From: Marisa cornuarietis
Taxonomy: Eukaryota > Mollusca > Gastropoda > Architaenioglossa > Ampullariidae
Direction: 5' to 3'
Assembly: GCA_004794655.1 (NCBI GenBank)
Contig: SMMW01000003.1
Location: forward strand, 1,302,001-1,366,000
Length of the DNA stretch: 64,000 nucleotides
Below, one piece after another: positions 1 through 13,153 of this stretch. The position numbers and the translations under genes are program-made. A model generated the notes under the pieces. It had not been told where the DNA came from. It did not search any database and saw only the letters and a program-made list of their open reading frames with translations. Position 1 is the stretch's first letter, and each line of letters opens with the position of its first letter.

Positions 1-2799
1 GAACATGCTCAGTGGAGTCCGTGGTTTGTGCATGCAAGTTGAGACAAGACTCCCGCTTGCCTGAAACTCCACCCTAAGCTCCCCTCTACACCTGGACACC
101 CAGCAGCGTGGGTACCCGAGTTAATTAACAGGCAAAGGTAAAAGGCGGCTTGGAGAGGGGTATGGATTCCACCTTCATCAAGTTAGGTCTATGTGTCCTA
201 CACACAGTCAACAACATAGTTCAGTCCCCCCCACCACCACCACCCCATCCCCATGACACATTTATTACTACGAAAGTCATTATGACGGCCAGTCTTTGAT
301 TGTGAAAGATGTTCTGCATAAAACACAAATGACAGACACAAAATGGGTCAAAGCTATCTTTCAGGTGACCCATACCACGAATGGAGTGGGGTGGGTGGGT
401 GAAGTCTCTCGGCTTATCTGCGCGCGCGTCTGCACCTTTATTCAAATGTTGCTGCAGCACCACGTGGAGGGGGAATAGCGCGGGTATCGTGTAGTACTCA
501 GGAAGACAGATACCGGGTGAATATCAACTGTAAGGAGTTCGGTCACTTCCTGTCTGATGTTTCATCATGCACCCCACTTCTCTTTGCTATAAAATATCGA
601 CATGGTCACACAGTTAGACCAACAGAAAACCACATACAACATTTCTTATCAAGATCTTCGTAAATCACTTTTAGTGAGGGGCTATAAAGTTGTACACTAT
701 GACTGGAATATTAAGGCTTCATCCAAGATAACATCTCCCCCCGCCCCCCCTCTCTCTCTTTCTTTCTCTGAGATTTTATTGTAGTTACACACAGCGATGA
801 AAGTTTGGGATAACAAATTACGGGAGGTGGACCCCGGATGGGGATTTGAATTTGCGGTTAGTCATCAGAACTGCATTGATTATTTGATGTGCATGCAACT
901 GCACGAAACTGCAGCCGCCTTTTGAGTCCAACCGCCGCCTCTCGCCCTCCGCGCTGCGCAATTCTCTCCGTGACCCAGTTTCAAATGTTGACGGCGGTTT
1001 AAATCAAATCGGCCAACGGGTTTTCCTTCACTCATTCGACGCCTCGTCTTCATTATATCATGAAAAACTTTATTTTACTGACATATTTAAGTGTAAAGGG
1101 TTATAACAAAAATTATTTTGAAAAGCAGGTCAAGATGTATCGCTCTTATAGAATGACAGACAGCGGTTGTCGCTCAGTGAGTCCTGATTGCTTAACGGCT
1201 GGTGTCGTCTGCTCAGCTCAAAAACAGCGGGTCACAGCAGAGAGATAACCGCCAGATCTGCGAGACTATCTCACCTATTTTGTTGAAGAATAGGATCGCC
1301 CAGAACAACAAGAACGTCAGTGGAGTCGGGGCAGTCCACTGAGTGGTAGGGGTGGTCGAATCCACAGACATTTCCCGCGAGACGCGCTGGGCGAGAACCG
1401 CGCGAGTTTCAAGTTTTCACATCAACATTCGCAGCCTCCACAAGCCAGGCGCCACCTACTTTGTCTGACTAAACCTTGTGTGGACTCAAATCTTTTTTCC
1501 CGTTGAAAGTTTCTGAATGTTTAGTTTCCACTCAAGTTTTGGTTGATTGTGACCAGACTACACGTGCAATCAAGACAAACTTTCCGCCAGCTGTCACCGA
1601 CGACTTTGTCGTCTGCTGCTGAAAGTGTAAGTAGTCAGACATGTCTTGTGAAAATAGCAGACTGCCTTCTACTTTTGTTATAATGGTGCTTTTCAACAAG
1701 TATTAGACATTTGTAGGACTTGTGACTTACAACATTTACTCAAATGATCAGCGAACAAACTCTGGAATATGAAGCTAAAGGACAACTCGACTGCAACATT
1801 TTTTCTTTATTATCGGGCTAAGTCCATTTTAAAATGATAATTCCCAAAATAATAAGTACATAATAATGCTTGATTCTAAAGACATGAGCCTTCAAACATC
1901 GGCATTTTCACCTAGGAAAGCAGAAGAAAACTACTCTCCTATGCTAGAGAGTTCTGTAGTTCACAAGTAGTATTTGTAACAGTCAGTATGGCTGAGTTAT
2001 ACAAATCTGTGGATTTCTTTGAATCAAAAGAAAAAAAATCGCTCAGGTTGTCGTGTTCAAGAAGCAATTTTTTTCCCAGAAAGTGAAATGGCTGATTTTG
2101 GAATACAGCTCAACAGATTTGAACTTGAATTTAGAAGCTTTGACTGAATTTAAAAAAAATTAAGGTCCAAACCAAAGTCACTCAACGAATTGGTAAGTAA
2201 ATCTTAACCACATCAAACTTTAATGGTCAACAGCCACAGACATTGCAGTTTTATTTTATAGTTACAGCCTACTGATGGTAATCACTTTTTACTATTAAAA
2301 ATACATTATTTGATACAAATTTATTGCTGTTAAAACATTTCTTCCTCATTTAGCTGCATGCAAAGTTTACTATTTACATACTGATACTCTCTTGTGTTCC
2401 CTTTTAAGCTCCTCATACACTTGTCACCCTCAATTCTTTTTTAGCTGTTTGTAGCATGCACATTAATGGTGCCCTCACACTGTCAGTTGTTATCATTATG
2501 CTGGATAAAGATACGACTGATGATGTGTTTGTGACTGTCGCACGATGTTACTTGTAGACAAGACGGTGTAGAAACTGTCGATGTTTCATATCTGATGGTT
2601 GATCTTTGTTTAAACTTTTTACCAGAAATCTTAGTTGGTTTTTACAGCTCGGGCTTTTGTATAGTTGGCACTGCTGTCCAAGACTTGCTTGTACTGTATA
2701 AGTGATTGGATAACAATCCATTTTGAAATGTTTTGAGCAAATTCTTGAGTACGGTGTGGGGACCAAGTTCCCACGGCACGTTTGAACAAAGCAGAGACC
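1..2799. other. Non-coding stretch, no gene recognised
   Basis: No exon with family similarity was seen on either strand. Open frames are short (under 100 codons) and without recognisable motifs. The 950-1010 part is mildly CpG-rich. A good splice donor match (GTAAGT at 1627-1632) follows a GC-richer stretch at 1380-1626 and could mark an unrecognised non-coding exon, but nothing else supports it. Confidence 0.5.
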
Positions 2800-2893
2800 T
2801 GTATATACACACATATCCACATATATACACACATATATACACATATATACACATATATAATATATTATCTACACACATATATTATACACACAT
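2800..2893. repeat. CA/TA alternating simple repeat
   Basis: Imperfect repeats of the ACACATAT type run through this segment. Apparent open frames across it encode only Tyr/Ile/Thr/His simple-repeat peptides. Confidence 0.9.
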
Positions 2894-5800
2894 CTCTGAA
2901 CAAAGTGAATCCACTGGCGTTGGCTGCCATTATCTTTAGGATTTTCTTCATGAGTACAAACTAACTCATCTGAGTGTCGAAGAGAGCATTCAGCAACAGC
3001 ACAGTGTGTCCTGGTCAGTTTTCTTTTACCGAGAATTGCATCTTTTCTCTTTGCATTCAGTTTATACACGGCGCTATTTTTATAAATATTTCCCTTTAGT
3101 CACTTCCTGTTTTCTCGACAAATCCAGGTGTGCTTAAGAGAAAACATTATGATATTTCTCGTGCCTCTTCGTATAGCACCGGAATGTGTTTTTGTTATAT
3201 TGTACTTTTTCTCTATTTCCAGCGATTTTCGCTGAGCGCTCGCGTTGTCATTTAATGACTGAGTTTAGGACATAAAAAACAACAAATAACAGACGAAAGT
3301 GAAAATTGGGGGAGAATATGCATCTTTAACATTAATGCAAATGTATTCTTGACATTATTTATTTTGAAATGTTTAACCATAGGAGATGACTGCTAGAAAA
3401 AGACCATTTCACGAAGCGTTCTATTCTAAAATATGAACGAAAGCAATATTAAAAGTTTTTTTAATCCTCCCGTTGTAACAGCTGCAATGAAGACAAGAGC
3501 TTGCAGCAGAAGGAAGTTCAGGGGAGTTGTCAGCCGTAAGACATGGTGTACATTGTAACAATGCAAAGTGGAATAATTCATGGCCTTAAGTAAAGTGAAG
3601 ATAGTGAGGCAGACTTTATTTCACAAGCAGGCCGGTGTGCCAGACCATGTATTTACAATATTTAAGCCGTTGTGAATGGGTAGTCTTAATAAGGAAGAAT
3701 AAAGAGCACTGTGACTTCTATTTTTAGCTCTTGTAGTGCGGCCCCCACATCGCAAGGTCGAAAACAAAGCCCCCCTGTTTTGTGCTACAAAGCATCTTGT
3801 GTACAAACGAATGTGTCTTTTCCTTTTGATAAAGAGCTGTGGAAGCAAGTTGTATCCTCTCACTGCATCAGAATTCCAGGGTAGCCACTCCGGCACTCAG
3901 TCGGTCGTGGCATACCCGAAACAAACAGTTCACAGGCTTTTATCGTCCTGTCAGCCCTCGTGTGAGTGAGACTGTTGTCTAAACACAGTTGTATTTTATC
4001 CTCTTTTTAACTTCCCATGTATGTCTTGTTGTCTAAGTACAGCTGTATTTTATTGTATTTTTATCTCCCCGTGTATACTTTGTTGTCTACAGACTGTCGT
4101 ATTTTTTTTTAAGACTGTAGTTTCTGTGGACTCTGATGCTTGCCGTAACTTGTTCATGTTTTCTATTATAATAATAAACACCGTAACACTGTGTGTAACA
4201 CCGTAACATTATGTCTAACACCCTTTCTTGTTAATTTTTTTTATACTTTAACTGTGCCTTATATTAACAATTTCTTTGTATTGACCTGTGGCTTCTTCCC
4301 TACAATACGATCGGTAACGGTAATATAAGATCAAACACTTGTCGTTCACCAGTTTCAGTCCTTGCCATCGCACTTAATTCGTTTATTTCTAGATCAGCTA
4401 ATTTGAATTTGGGTTTTGAAAACGGACCTTTATGACCCAGAATCAACATTTACCCTTGAGTTATCTCCCTACAAGCTTGTCGCCATCTTGTTGCTGACAC
4501 ACTTCGTAAAATGTGTATATGCACTAATGCTGGCAAGCAGTGTCTCTGATGGGAGAATCTGTTTTAAACATCTGAAAAGGCGAAAACTGTGCAATGGTGA
4601 GTGATGGCTATCGCGCCACGGGAAACAACTCGCGAGAGGGCAGATAAACACAGGAAATAGGGGCAGCTGTGTCGTATTTTAAACCTTGACAACAAGCTGG
4701 AGAGGTTTTGTCTGAAGCATGCTGGGAGATATTGCAAGAGAAAAGAACACTAATAGTCGTCTTCGCGGAGACTAGGAGTGAAATGAGATGGGGGAGGGAC
4801 AGGGGGGTTGTCGATAACATCTCATCCATGGGAGGATTCCTCTCTCTAAGATCACCTTAGGTCTTGTCTGCATTTACTGTCTGCACCTTCTCCCCTCTCT
4901 ACTTCACAAACTTTGAAGTGTTCGTCATAAGAAATATAGTCCAGCGGAATATTTGTAAGAGAAAAAGAGATAGGGAAAAACACAAGGGCTTTATGTGATA
5001 TTACTTGAGAAAATATAAAACTGTCAGTATCAGGAATGGAGCGGGTGTCTGACAGCGTAGATTGTTGGAGAAGGCCAAGCAGTGAGGGAGAGGGGATGGG
5101 TATCGCCCTCACAAAAGCTAAGTGAGGACTCTAGCGCCTCACTACCTTGCAAACGTTAGGTCTGCTATTAAGGTTGCCTTTACCTTTAACAGGCCACGGG
5201 AGAGATAGGCTGCCAAGCCACCATCAAGTATTGACTGTGAGATGTAGGGTCGTGACGAACAAGCCGGGATGTGTAAGCTGTCTGGTCGGTTTAAAGAATT
5301 TTCAATTTTTACTTAACAATACTTTGATTTATTTGATTATTGGTTATAATGTCCAAGGAATAGGTCCGCTCTTGTCAATTACATATTTCGTAATTTGGGT
5401 CACGTGATCATTCCTTCCCTGGCATGACGTCTCTGACCTCGGGCCTCTCCTACCTCCAAAACATTCCTCTTCACGCTGTCCGATAAAAGGGGAAGTGGGG
5501 GGGCTTGCTTCAAAAACTTCACTCATTTCAGTCTCCCCTTGACGAAAGTCTCAGTAAAGTTCAAGGCGGGTGGCCTTTTCTCTCACCTCCACCTCTGTCC
5601 CCTCGCCCTCTACCAAGAATGAGAGGAGCGACTTCAAGACTTGATCATTTGTTGGCACTCATGTCACACATTTTCACACAAAAGACCTGATCAGTTATGG
5701 CACTCATGCCACACATTCACACACAAAAGGACCAGCTAACCTTCTAACCAACCACCTACCCAACTACTTATCAAAAAGTCACCCAGTAAAGTGACTGCAA

Positions 5801-7763
5801 CTCACTCGCGGTGCATGTCTACATAAAACGCACTTAAGAAAATTTACAGGGCTACTAAAGGGTTTTAATGTTTGTCATCAGTGCTTTAAAAAGTACAAGC
5901 GGTTCAAGGGGTCATCCCCCCAACACACACCTTCGTGAGTAGAGCATTATTCTGCGCAGTAATCTGCCCTTTGTAACTGAAACGAATGTTACTAAAGCTG
6001 TTGAGGTGGATGATTGATACCTCGAGTTCTGGCTTAGCATTCTTGACCTCAACATCACAGACACTATATACACCACGATCTTCACTACACCTTTGTCTTA
6101 ATGAATACATACTGTGTAGCGACAAGAAAAAACTTTGTGAGAGACTCTAACTTTGACCTCTCCAACCATTTCAGTAGGAATTTGTGTGCGCAGTCTCTCT
6201 AGCAATATAGTGAATCAATATTGTCTGTGTTAAGAGAAGGCTAGTATGGGATATATTCATGCAGGCCGTTGGTACATTCACGGGTGTGTGCGTTGTAGTT
6301 AGCTGCTCAAACGGACAGAGCCATGTTTCGTGAGTAAACACCAGATTTTGTGACCCATGGATGTCTGGCAAAGTAGTCCGGCACATACTGGCTGCTTACA
6401 CCTCAGTGTCAATACACTGCGACAGCTCTACTCTACCGACGGGCTACAAAGACCGAATGGGGAAAGGAAAGGAGGAGTGAAGGAGAATACATGCCAGACG
6501 ATACAATTTGCAGTTTTCTCATCATATTTTATTGCTAATCTCACGGAAACTGTGTTCTAGGTTTTCGGGTTCTTTCTGTCCTTTTGAGTATAGTGTTCTC
6601 AGATGAGGCAGAGAAAGAGAGAGAGAGAGAGAGAGTTTATGCCACGCAAAACTTAAAGCAATTAGGAAATATGAGAGCGAGGAGGGAGGCGGGGTAGGTG
6701 ACGAGGTAAGGGTAGGAGAGAGGGAGCAGAGGAGTGAGAACGAGGGAAGAAGCGTGGAGGAGAGAGGGGGCGTGAGGACTGCAGAGACAGGGGAAGGGGG
6801 AACTTTGGTTAAAGGGGACAGTGCAAGTCAAGATCGTCAAACATTAAGTTTTGATTTTCACATGTAGATACAGAAAAACTACTGTTCCTTCAAGATCTGA
6901 TAATAAATAAAAACGTGAGAGTGAATGCATAAACATAAAAGTGTATGGATTAAACATTGCACGGGGTCAACAACAGGAAATTGTGATTTTTTTTCAAGAA
7001 CTAGTGATTAGTAATAAAGTAAGTATTACAGTCTTTTCCGGTATTGAAAGCAAAATAAAGCACTTCTGACACATTTACACTTATAAAGGTCTTTCTTCGT
7101 AGGTACGCTCATAAAAATATTTTATTGCAGGGAAAAGTGAATACTTTCAGTCACTTTTGTACAAAATTACACAGAGCTGCACTCAGAAAACGAACTAGTA
7201 CATTTCAGTTTGGATGAGGTATTGCCTACTAAAAGAGACACGAGCAAGCCAAATTTGCAATATTTCTTTTACCTACAACCAGAGATACAGACCACAGCTC
7301 AAAATGGCGTGTACCGTCCCTTTAATGGCCGGTGGTTTTTGTTTTCAACAAGATGTATAACAATGCCGAGGACATGCCAAGTCCACTTCAAGTCCGTTTC
7401 AGGTTAGTTTTACGGTTCTGGTTCACAACTGAGCTTCCACTTTCAGTCCGCAGCAAACTTTTTCTTTTGCAACACAGTTGGTTATGAAGCTTTCGCCACT
7501 TCCTGTTTGAAGTGAATGTGATTGTTAACGACTGGTGTGACTAACAATGTTCATCTCAGCTGCTACGATGTTCGTGTCTGTGTATTTTTCAGTCCGTAAT
7601 TACCAGAGGCGTGAAGCTTAATTGATGATCGGTGACTGCCAAGGATTTCCGGTAAATTGTGTTGCTCAGAAATGAACGGTCTGGCTGGTTTTTTGTGTGA
7701 ATAGAACCTTCATCAGCCTCATTCTCTTCCGCCTCCACGTTAGCTAGGTAGCCATGTTCGATG

Positions 7764-7764
<1 letters not shown>
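2894..7764. other. Non-coding stretch with minor repeats
   Basis: No gene is recognised. It contains a 54-bp tandem unit at 3973-4115, a 20-bp unit at 4177-4222, an approximate 46-bp duplication at 5654-5731 built around CACACAAAAG, and a short GA tract at 6609-6634. Confidence 0.5.
3973..4115. repeat. 54-bp tandem repeat, about 2.6 copies
   Basis: Copies start at 3973, 4027 and 4081 with TGTTGTCT and share the following T-rich segment, so the spacing is exactly 54 bp. The last copy is truncated. Confidence 0.8.

Positions 7765-7822
<58 letters not shown>
7765..7822. repeat. (ATT)n microsatellite
   Basis: A pure ATT trinucleotide run of about 19 copies lies in otherwise unique sequence. Confidence 0.97.
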
Positions 7823-8393
7823 GCTGTTGTGCGAATGTTAACAACGAATAACTGTTTGAAAATATGGAGAACGATCATGATAGAAGTATGGACTGAGTAG
7901 CACTCAGTGTAAGTAACGAGACACTAACTACTTTATTTCCTTGATACCCTGTTTCAAAACTGTTTAATAGGGTGAACCACTTGAAAACATTATTTGCTAT
8001 GGTGTTGTTACCGTAGATTACTCAGTGCTAGTGTGTGTGTGGTACTCGGTGTAAAACCTTCAGTCGCCTGATGTTATCATTATGAACAAGTCTTGTAGTT
8101 GACAACAGATGGCTAGACCTGGAAAGGACCCCGATGATGGGGCCTGGGCTGTAGCAGAAGGCGGGGTATTGATCACTCACTCCATCAAGCACTCAGGACA
8201 CAGATGTTCTGTGGAAGTGGTTAACACAAACACTTCGGAGTCTGCATATTGTCTTGAACTGACAGCGGCTGAGTGCTGTTACTCTTTATGCTCTAGTGGA
8301 AGAGACTGCATTTGGATTATCATTTAATGGAGCGAGGAACACAGTTCGTGAAGCATAGCGATTAAATATAGCCCAAACTCTAAACCCCGCTCG

Positions 8394-8418
8394 TACACAC
8401 ACACACACACACACACAC
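8394..8418. repeat. (AC)n microsatellite
   Basis: A pure AC run of about 12 dinucleotides, followed by a CG-alternating stretch. Confidence 0.95.
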
Positions 8419-8699
8419 GGGCACGCGCGCTGTTTCGACTTTCAAACGCATAAAAAACAAATATGTTATTCGGATTCTCCTTACCCGGGGTGCGAAGAAG
8501 TCATGCGTGTAGAATGAAGGCGTGACTGACGGTAGGGTGTCTGTTGGCGTTAAATCTGTCGCCTTGGTGCTGCTACTACAACATCAACATAAGACACAGA
8601 GGTACAATTTCGTGCAAAGACTTGCTTTGTTTTGACATGTTCGGTCAGACTCTGCGAATACATGTACAACACATTGCAAGACAGCCTAGTCACGTTTCT

Positions 8700-9505
8700 G
8701 TGAGCCCGTCACACTGTAAAACATAGCATAGCTAGTGTGCGTGTGTGTATACGTCACACTGTAAAACATAGCATATCTAGTGTGTGTGTGTGTGTACGTC
8801 ACACTGTAAAACATAGCATAGTGTGTGTGTGTGTGTGTGTATATACGTCACACCGTAAAGCATAGCTAGTGTGCGTGTGTGTATACGTCACACTGTAAAG
8901 CATAGCTAGTGTGCCTGTGTGTATACGTCACACTGTAAATCATAGCTAGTGTGCCTGTGTATGCGTCACACTGTAAGGCATAGTATAGCGTGTGTGTATA
9001 CGTCACATTGTAAAACATAGCATAGCTAAAATGTATGTGCGTCACACTGTAAACATAGCATAGCTAACGTGTGTGTGCGCGCGCGTCACACTGTAAACAT
9101 AGCATAGCTAACGTGTGTGTGCGCGCGCGTCACACTGTAAAACATAGCATAGCTAACGTGTGTGTGCGTCACACTGTAAAGCATAGCTAGTGTGCATCAC
9201 ACTCTGAAACATAGCATAGCTAGCGTGCGTGTGCGTGTCACATTGTAAAACATAGCATAGCTTGTGTGTTTGCGCGCGTGCGTCATACTGTAAAACAGCT
9301 AGCGTGCGTGTACGTCACACTGCGAAACATAGCATAGCTAGTGTGCATCACACTGTAAAACACAATCTTTGAGCCCGTCACACTGTAAAGCATAGCTAGT
9401 GTGCATCACACTGTAAAACACAATCTTTGAGCCCGTCATACTGTAAAACATAATAAAGTATGTCAGCCCGTCATACTGTAAAACATAATAAAGTATGTCA
9501 GCCCG
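8700..9505. repeat. Degenerate minisatellite with CACACTGTAAAACATAGC core
   Basis: About 20 imperfect copies of a 35-48 bp unit lie head to tail. Each has a core of the form GTCACACTGTAAAACATAG, then GCATAGCTAGTGTG, then a variable TG tract. Unit length varies because the TG tract and the CATAG duplication vary. The first and the last four or so copies carry a GAGCCCGTCA or CAGCCCGTCA lead-in, so the ends are more alike than the middle. No coding potential is seen. Confidence 0.9.
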
Positions 9506-10559
9506 TCTTTCTTCGTAAAGGCAGACTGGCCTGTGTTTGTGTTCAAAACCCTTTTACATCAGCAAACACGCACGCGCGCACGTACACACACTGAGTACAG
9601 TGTACAATTTATTAAGACTGTCTACTCGATCTCTGCCAATATCCACAGTAGAATGTATATCACATGGAAAGATGGGGGGGGGGACACAATATTCTCACAT
9701 CTTGTGGGAATAAAGGAACTGCTGTGACGAGGTTAGTGGAGAAGTAGTGCGGGTATACAGGACACAGCGAGCTCCTTGCTCACCCCTCATGCAGTGCCAC
9801 CCAAGTCACAGCAAGTCTCAACACTTGTATCACCGCAGTCTATTAGTTCCTACGCAGTAAACGTCTGGGGGTGTAATTAATTATCATACACTCTACTAGA
9901 CCAACTCAGCGAAGACATTTTGTTGATGAATATAAAGTGAAGCTGACAAACATACAACATTAATGATCATAGCCCGAGGTTATTTATAGTCTAGTAGTAT
10001 TACACTAATTAGACAAGTGTACTGACCACACATGAAACTACTACATCCGTCTTTTGCACAGTTGAGAGAAGAGGCACTACCACCCACCCACACACACACA
10101 CACACAGCTGTTGCATAAATACACACAGTCCTTACGACCCCACAATATTAAGATACATAGCTTTCATTTTTATTTAAAGTCAGGAGATTTAAATTGTATT
10201 TTATTCCCTCACTCGCGAACACACATGCGTGCGCTGCCTCTTGTTACCTAAGCTCTAAAGTGTAGTAACTAACCTTTAATGTTGATTGACATTAGAGTTA
10301 TTATTATTTAAACAAAAAAAGGTTTTCCCTCCACTCTTTAAGACTGACGTGACTTCTTTATTTTGCAGATGTTTCATAGGACTGGGTGTTTGATTCTGTA
10401 TATATTATGTGTGTGTGTGTGTGTGTGTGCGGGCGTGCGTGCGTGCAAGTAGTCGCCTCTCACAAAGGCCTTTGTTAGAGGTGGAGTTGTAGAAGAACAG
10501 GCGACAAGTGCAAGTTGTAGGGGGTAGAGGGGCGGTAGGTAGGGGCTGGCCTATATCAG
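9506..10559. other. Non-coding stretch with CA/GT tracts
   Basis: No gene is recognised. It holds a G run at 9674-9682, a CA tract at 10083-10106 and a GT tract at 10409-10445 that passes into GTGC repeats. Confidence 0.5.
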
Positions 10560-10852
10560 GTCCTACACTTGTGCCGGCGTACACAGTGCTCTCGCCCTCA
10601 CAACATGGACTCGTCCGCACGCGACAGTTGTAACGGGCATCGCACTGCAGGCGGCGCGGCGCTCTGTGAAACCTGCTCACCAACGCACGACCGCCGCGCC
10701 GCGCGCCTCTCCGCCTGTCTCTTTCATTGCCATAGAAACCAGGACCGCAGCGCCTCTCGGCTGCTCTCGCGCAGGCGCGGAGTGGTGACCAATCAGGACA
10801 GAGGACGCGGCGATGGCCTGTCATATTATAGTCTAGTCCTCGCGCTACCAAC
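10560..10852 (+). promoter_or_regulatory. CpG-rich candidate promoter
   Basis: This segment is GC- and CpG-rich in contrast to its surroundings. It has a consensus CCAAT box (CCAATCA, 10789-10795), an NRF1-like GCGCAGGCGC at about 10769-10778, and a weak TATA-like TATTATAG at about 10824. A strong donor site follows at 11064. Open frames on both strands here are explained by the lack of AT-rich stop codons. The promoter call is inference. The nearest downstream gene on this strand is the alpha-kinase-fold gene 8 kb away. Confidence 0.4.
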
Positions 10853-11063
10853 ACCAGTCGTTAACCGTCGCGTGTAGCCGTTGTACGCACAAAGTTGTGA
10901 AGTCGCACACCACAGCACACGAGCACTTTGGTTATAACACACCGTCCTGACTGCACCTTCATTCATCCAGCAAGCCACTGACGGCAAGGACCTCGCAAAA
11001 CTGGTCACGTGACCACAAACAAGGGTTTTTGGATTAACCGGGTGCAGCTGACACTGCTGTCGT
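10853..11063 (+). other. Candidate non-coding first exon
   Basis: The sequence after the candidate promoter runs without an obvious coding frame to a consensus donor (GTAAGT at 11064-11069). It could splice to the strong acceptor that ends at 19258, directly before the alpha-kinase start codon, giving an intron of about 8.2 kb. No transcript evidence is available, so the link is conjecture. Confidence 0.3.
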
Positions 11064-11069
11064 GTAAGT

Positions 11070-12750
11070 AACCATGGCAACCAAATCGATTTATTATCAT
11101 TTCTTCGCTTTACAGATTCGGTATCTGAACCGTCCGCACTTTTATCGGCTTACATTTTTGTTGAAGTAGAAGCTTTCTTTAAAAAGAGGAAAGCTCACGT
11201 GGGATAACATTTTGTAAAAGTTTTTTTCCGAGCAGACTGAAGATTAAATGGCCCGGGTTTTTTTTTTAAACACCCATAGACGGAGAAGTTAGGTTAACGC
11301 TGTTGTCGTAGTTCACAAAGTGATACGAATTCTAAATCTCAGTAAATTTCACTCGTCAAAGACTGATCCGACAAATGTTAACTCCATGAAGATTACTCAG
11401 ACGAATGATTCTGATATAAATCTCGCACTAGAAGACAAATCAAATATTAAACAATATCCAAAATGCAAATTTAAGTCCTACGATGCTCGAAATGAGTGTG
11501 GTAGGCACTAGTAGCCGATGACAGGCACCAAGCACGCGTGAGTGAGATGAAGCATGCCTTGAAGGAGGGACAGTCATGGCGATATGCTATCGATGTTAAA
11601 GGTGGGGCTAGACAAGAGACTTGTTTTGTCAAACTCAACTCAAAGACAGAGCGGTGGACAAGCAGAGAGAAAGAATATGGAGGATAGTCCAGAAAACACT
11701 AATGAACCTTTACCTGATTAACATAGATTTTATTCTTCCCACACACCCACCCCCGTCTCTCTCTCTCAGATACCCTCTCGAACGAACGCGCGCGCGCACA
11801 CACACACACACACACAGAGCTTGTCTCAACCCGCCATCTGTCACTCGTCTAGAGTTCAGTTTGCCGGCTACAGACGATGTCTGTCAATGGCGCCGTTTCT
11901 GTTCGATCCTGTTTTACCGATGGCTTCTTTAGTTCTGCAAAGCAAAGATTATTTCAAGTTTCAATGCAAGACACCTTCTCGCTCCCTCTCTTCTCTCGGT
12001 GAGTTTGGTGAGCTCCGTACACAGGCCAGCGACTAAGTGTATCCGCCGTGCAGTCGACAACCCAGACACGTGGCAGGTGTGGTGTGCGCACGTGCCACCT
12101 CCGGAAAAACGCATGAAACACATCGCTCCAGGGGCAGGGAACTGGAGGCCTCACCACTAGGTACAAATCTTTCATGACACACACACCTGTTACGAGAGTC
12201 CCGGTGCGATTCCAAAATTTTCAATGACATCCCTGCCCCTCCAAGAACTTCATGAAGTATTTTGTTAACTGTGTATATGGCTTGACTGTACCCGTAATCC
12301 AGTTATAAAAAAATAAACACCTGGTGGATCCCGTCCATGTGGTCCAGTGCAATCACTAGTCTGTACTTGACAATGGATAGTACATGATATATTTTTGGTC
12401 CATCGTTACAAGTACTGTTACAAATCTTACAGTTCCAACTTTTCTTCTGCTACAAAAGTTAAAGATGGAAGCGGTACACGTGCTGATGATGTCGACATTT
12501 GATCATCGAACTCTCGTACCTGTGATTGGAAATACCAACGTCCAGTGAGAGTTTAGTTGATATTTTTAAAATATATTCTCCTCACAGTGTGGGACATAAA
12601 TATCAAAGGAGATAGAATTTATAGACAGCAAACGTTTGTGAACTTCTTTTGAGACTGTAAGCACAGTCTGAGGTCACTGTGTGCACGTGCAGCAGAGGGG
12701 AGTAATCAGTAGAGTTAGAGAACTTGTGAAGGCCGCAAGTCTCTTACTAC
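11070..12750. other. Non-coding stretch
   Basis: No gene is recognised. A CG/CA alternating tract lies at about 11787-11816. Overlapping frames at 11.9-12.2 kb have no family signature. Confidence 0.45.
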
Positions 12751-12751
12751 C

Positions 12752-12872
12752 TTCAGATCCTCACAACGAATAAGGTTCACTGCTCTCGATATCCTCACAA
12801 AGAACAGGGTGCACTACCCTCGATATCTTCACAAAGAACAAGGTTCACTGCCTCGAAATCGTCACAACGAAT
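12752..12872. repeat. Approximate 34-bp tandem repeat, 3.5 copies
   Basis: Imperfect copies share TCACAA(C/A)GAA followed by GGTTCACTG or GGTGCACTA and then CTCGA(T/A)AT. The array ends at the GACTAG after 12870. Confidence 0.75.
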
Positions 12873-13148
12873 GACTAGGAACTCGTTTAAGTCGTAGCTT
12901 GAAAAGGCGGTTGGAGTCCAGTAGAGTGTGTGTGTGTGTGTGTGGGGGAAATAATCGACTAAATATTGTTAGTGCTATAAGGAGCTCGGCGCATAGCGGG
13001 TCTAGCCAAATATGGCCGTCATGTCTACACCGTCGTGTTTTGATGGCGAGTTGAGACTCGTCCCTTGAAGTCATTGACCCCAGACCACCAAGTGGATTTG
13101 AAAACGAAAATGGTAACAGCGCCAGACTGAGACTTGCCGAGGGTGTGA

Positions 13149-13153
13149 CCTTC
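13149..13153. repeat. Left target-site duplication CCTTC
   Basis: CCTTC directly precedes the LTR and is repeated directly after it at 14023-14027. This is the 5-bp duplication expected for integrase-mediated insertion. Confidence 0.8.

Noticed and set aside
8700..9505. CRISPR-like array
   Set aside because: Repeats are degenerate and abut each other; there are no unique spacers of constant length, and the DNA is eukaryotic. The same holds for the arrays at 39.8, 40.6 and 51.0 kb.
10405..10877. 149-codon minus and 102-codon plus frames
   Set aside because: Lie in CpG-rich DNA where stop codons are rare and run into a GT tract; no motif, and the segment looks like a promoter.
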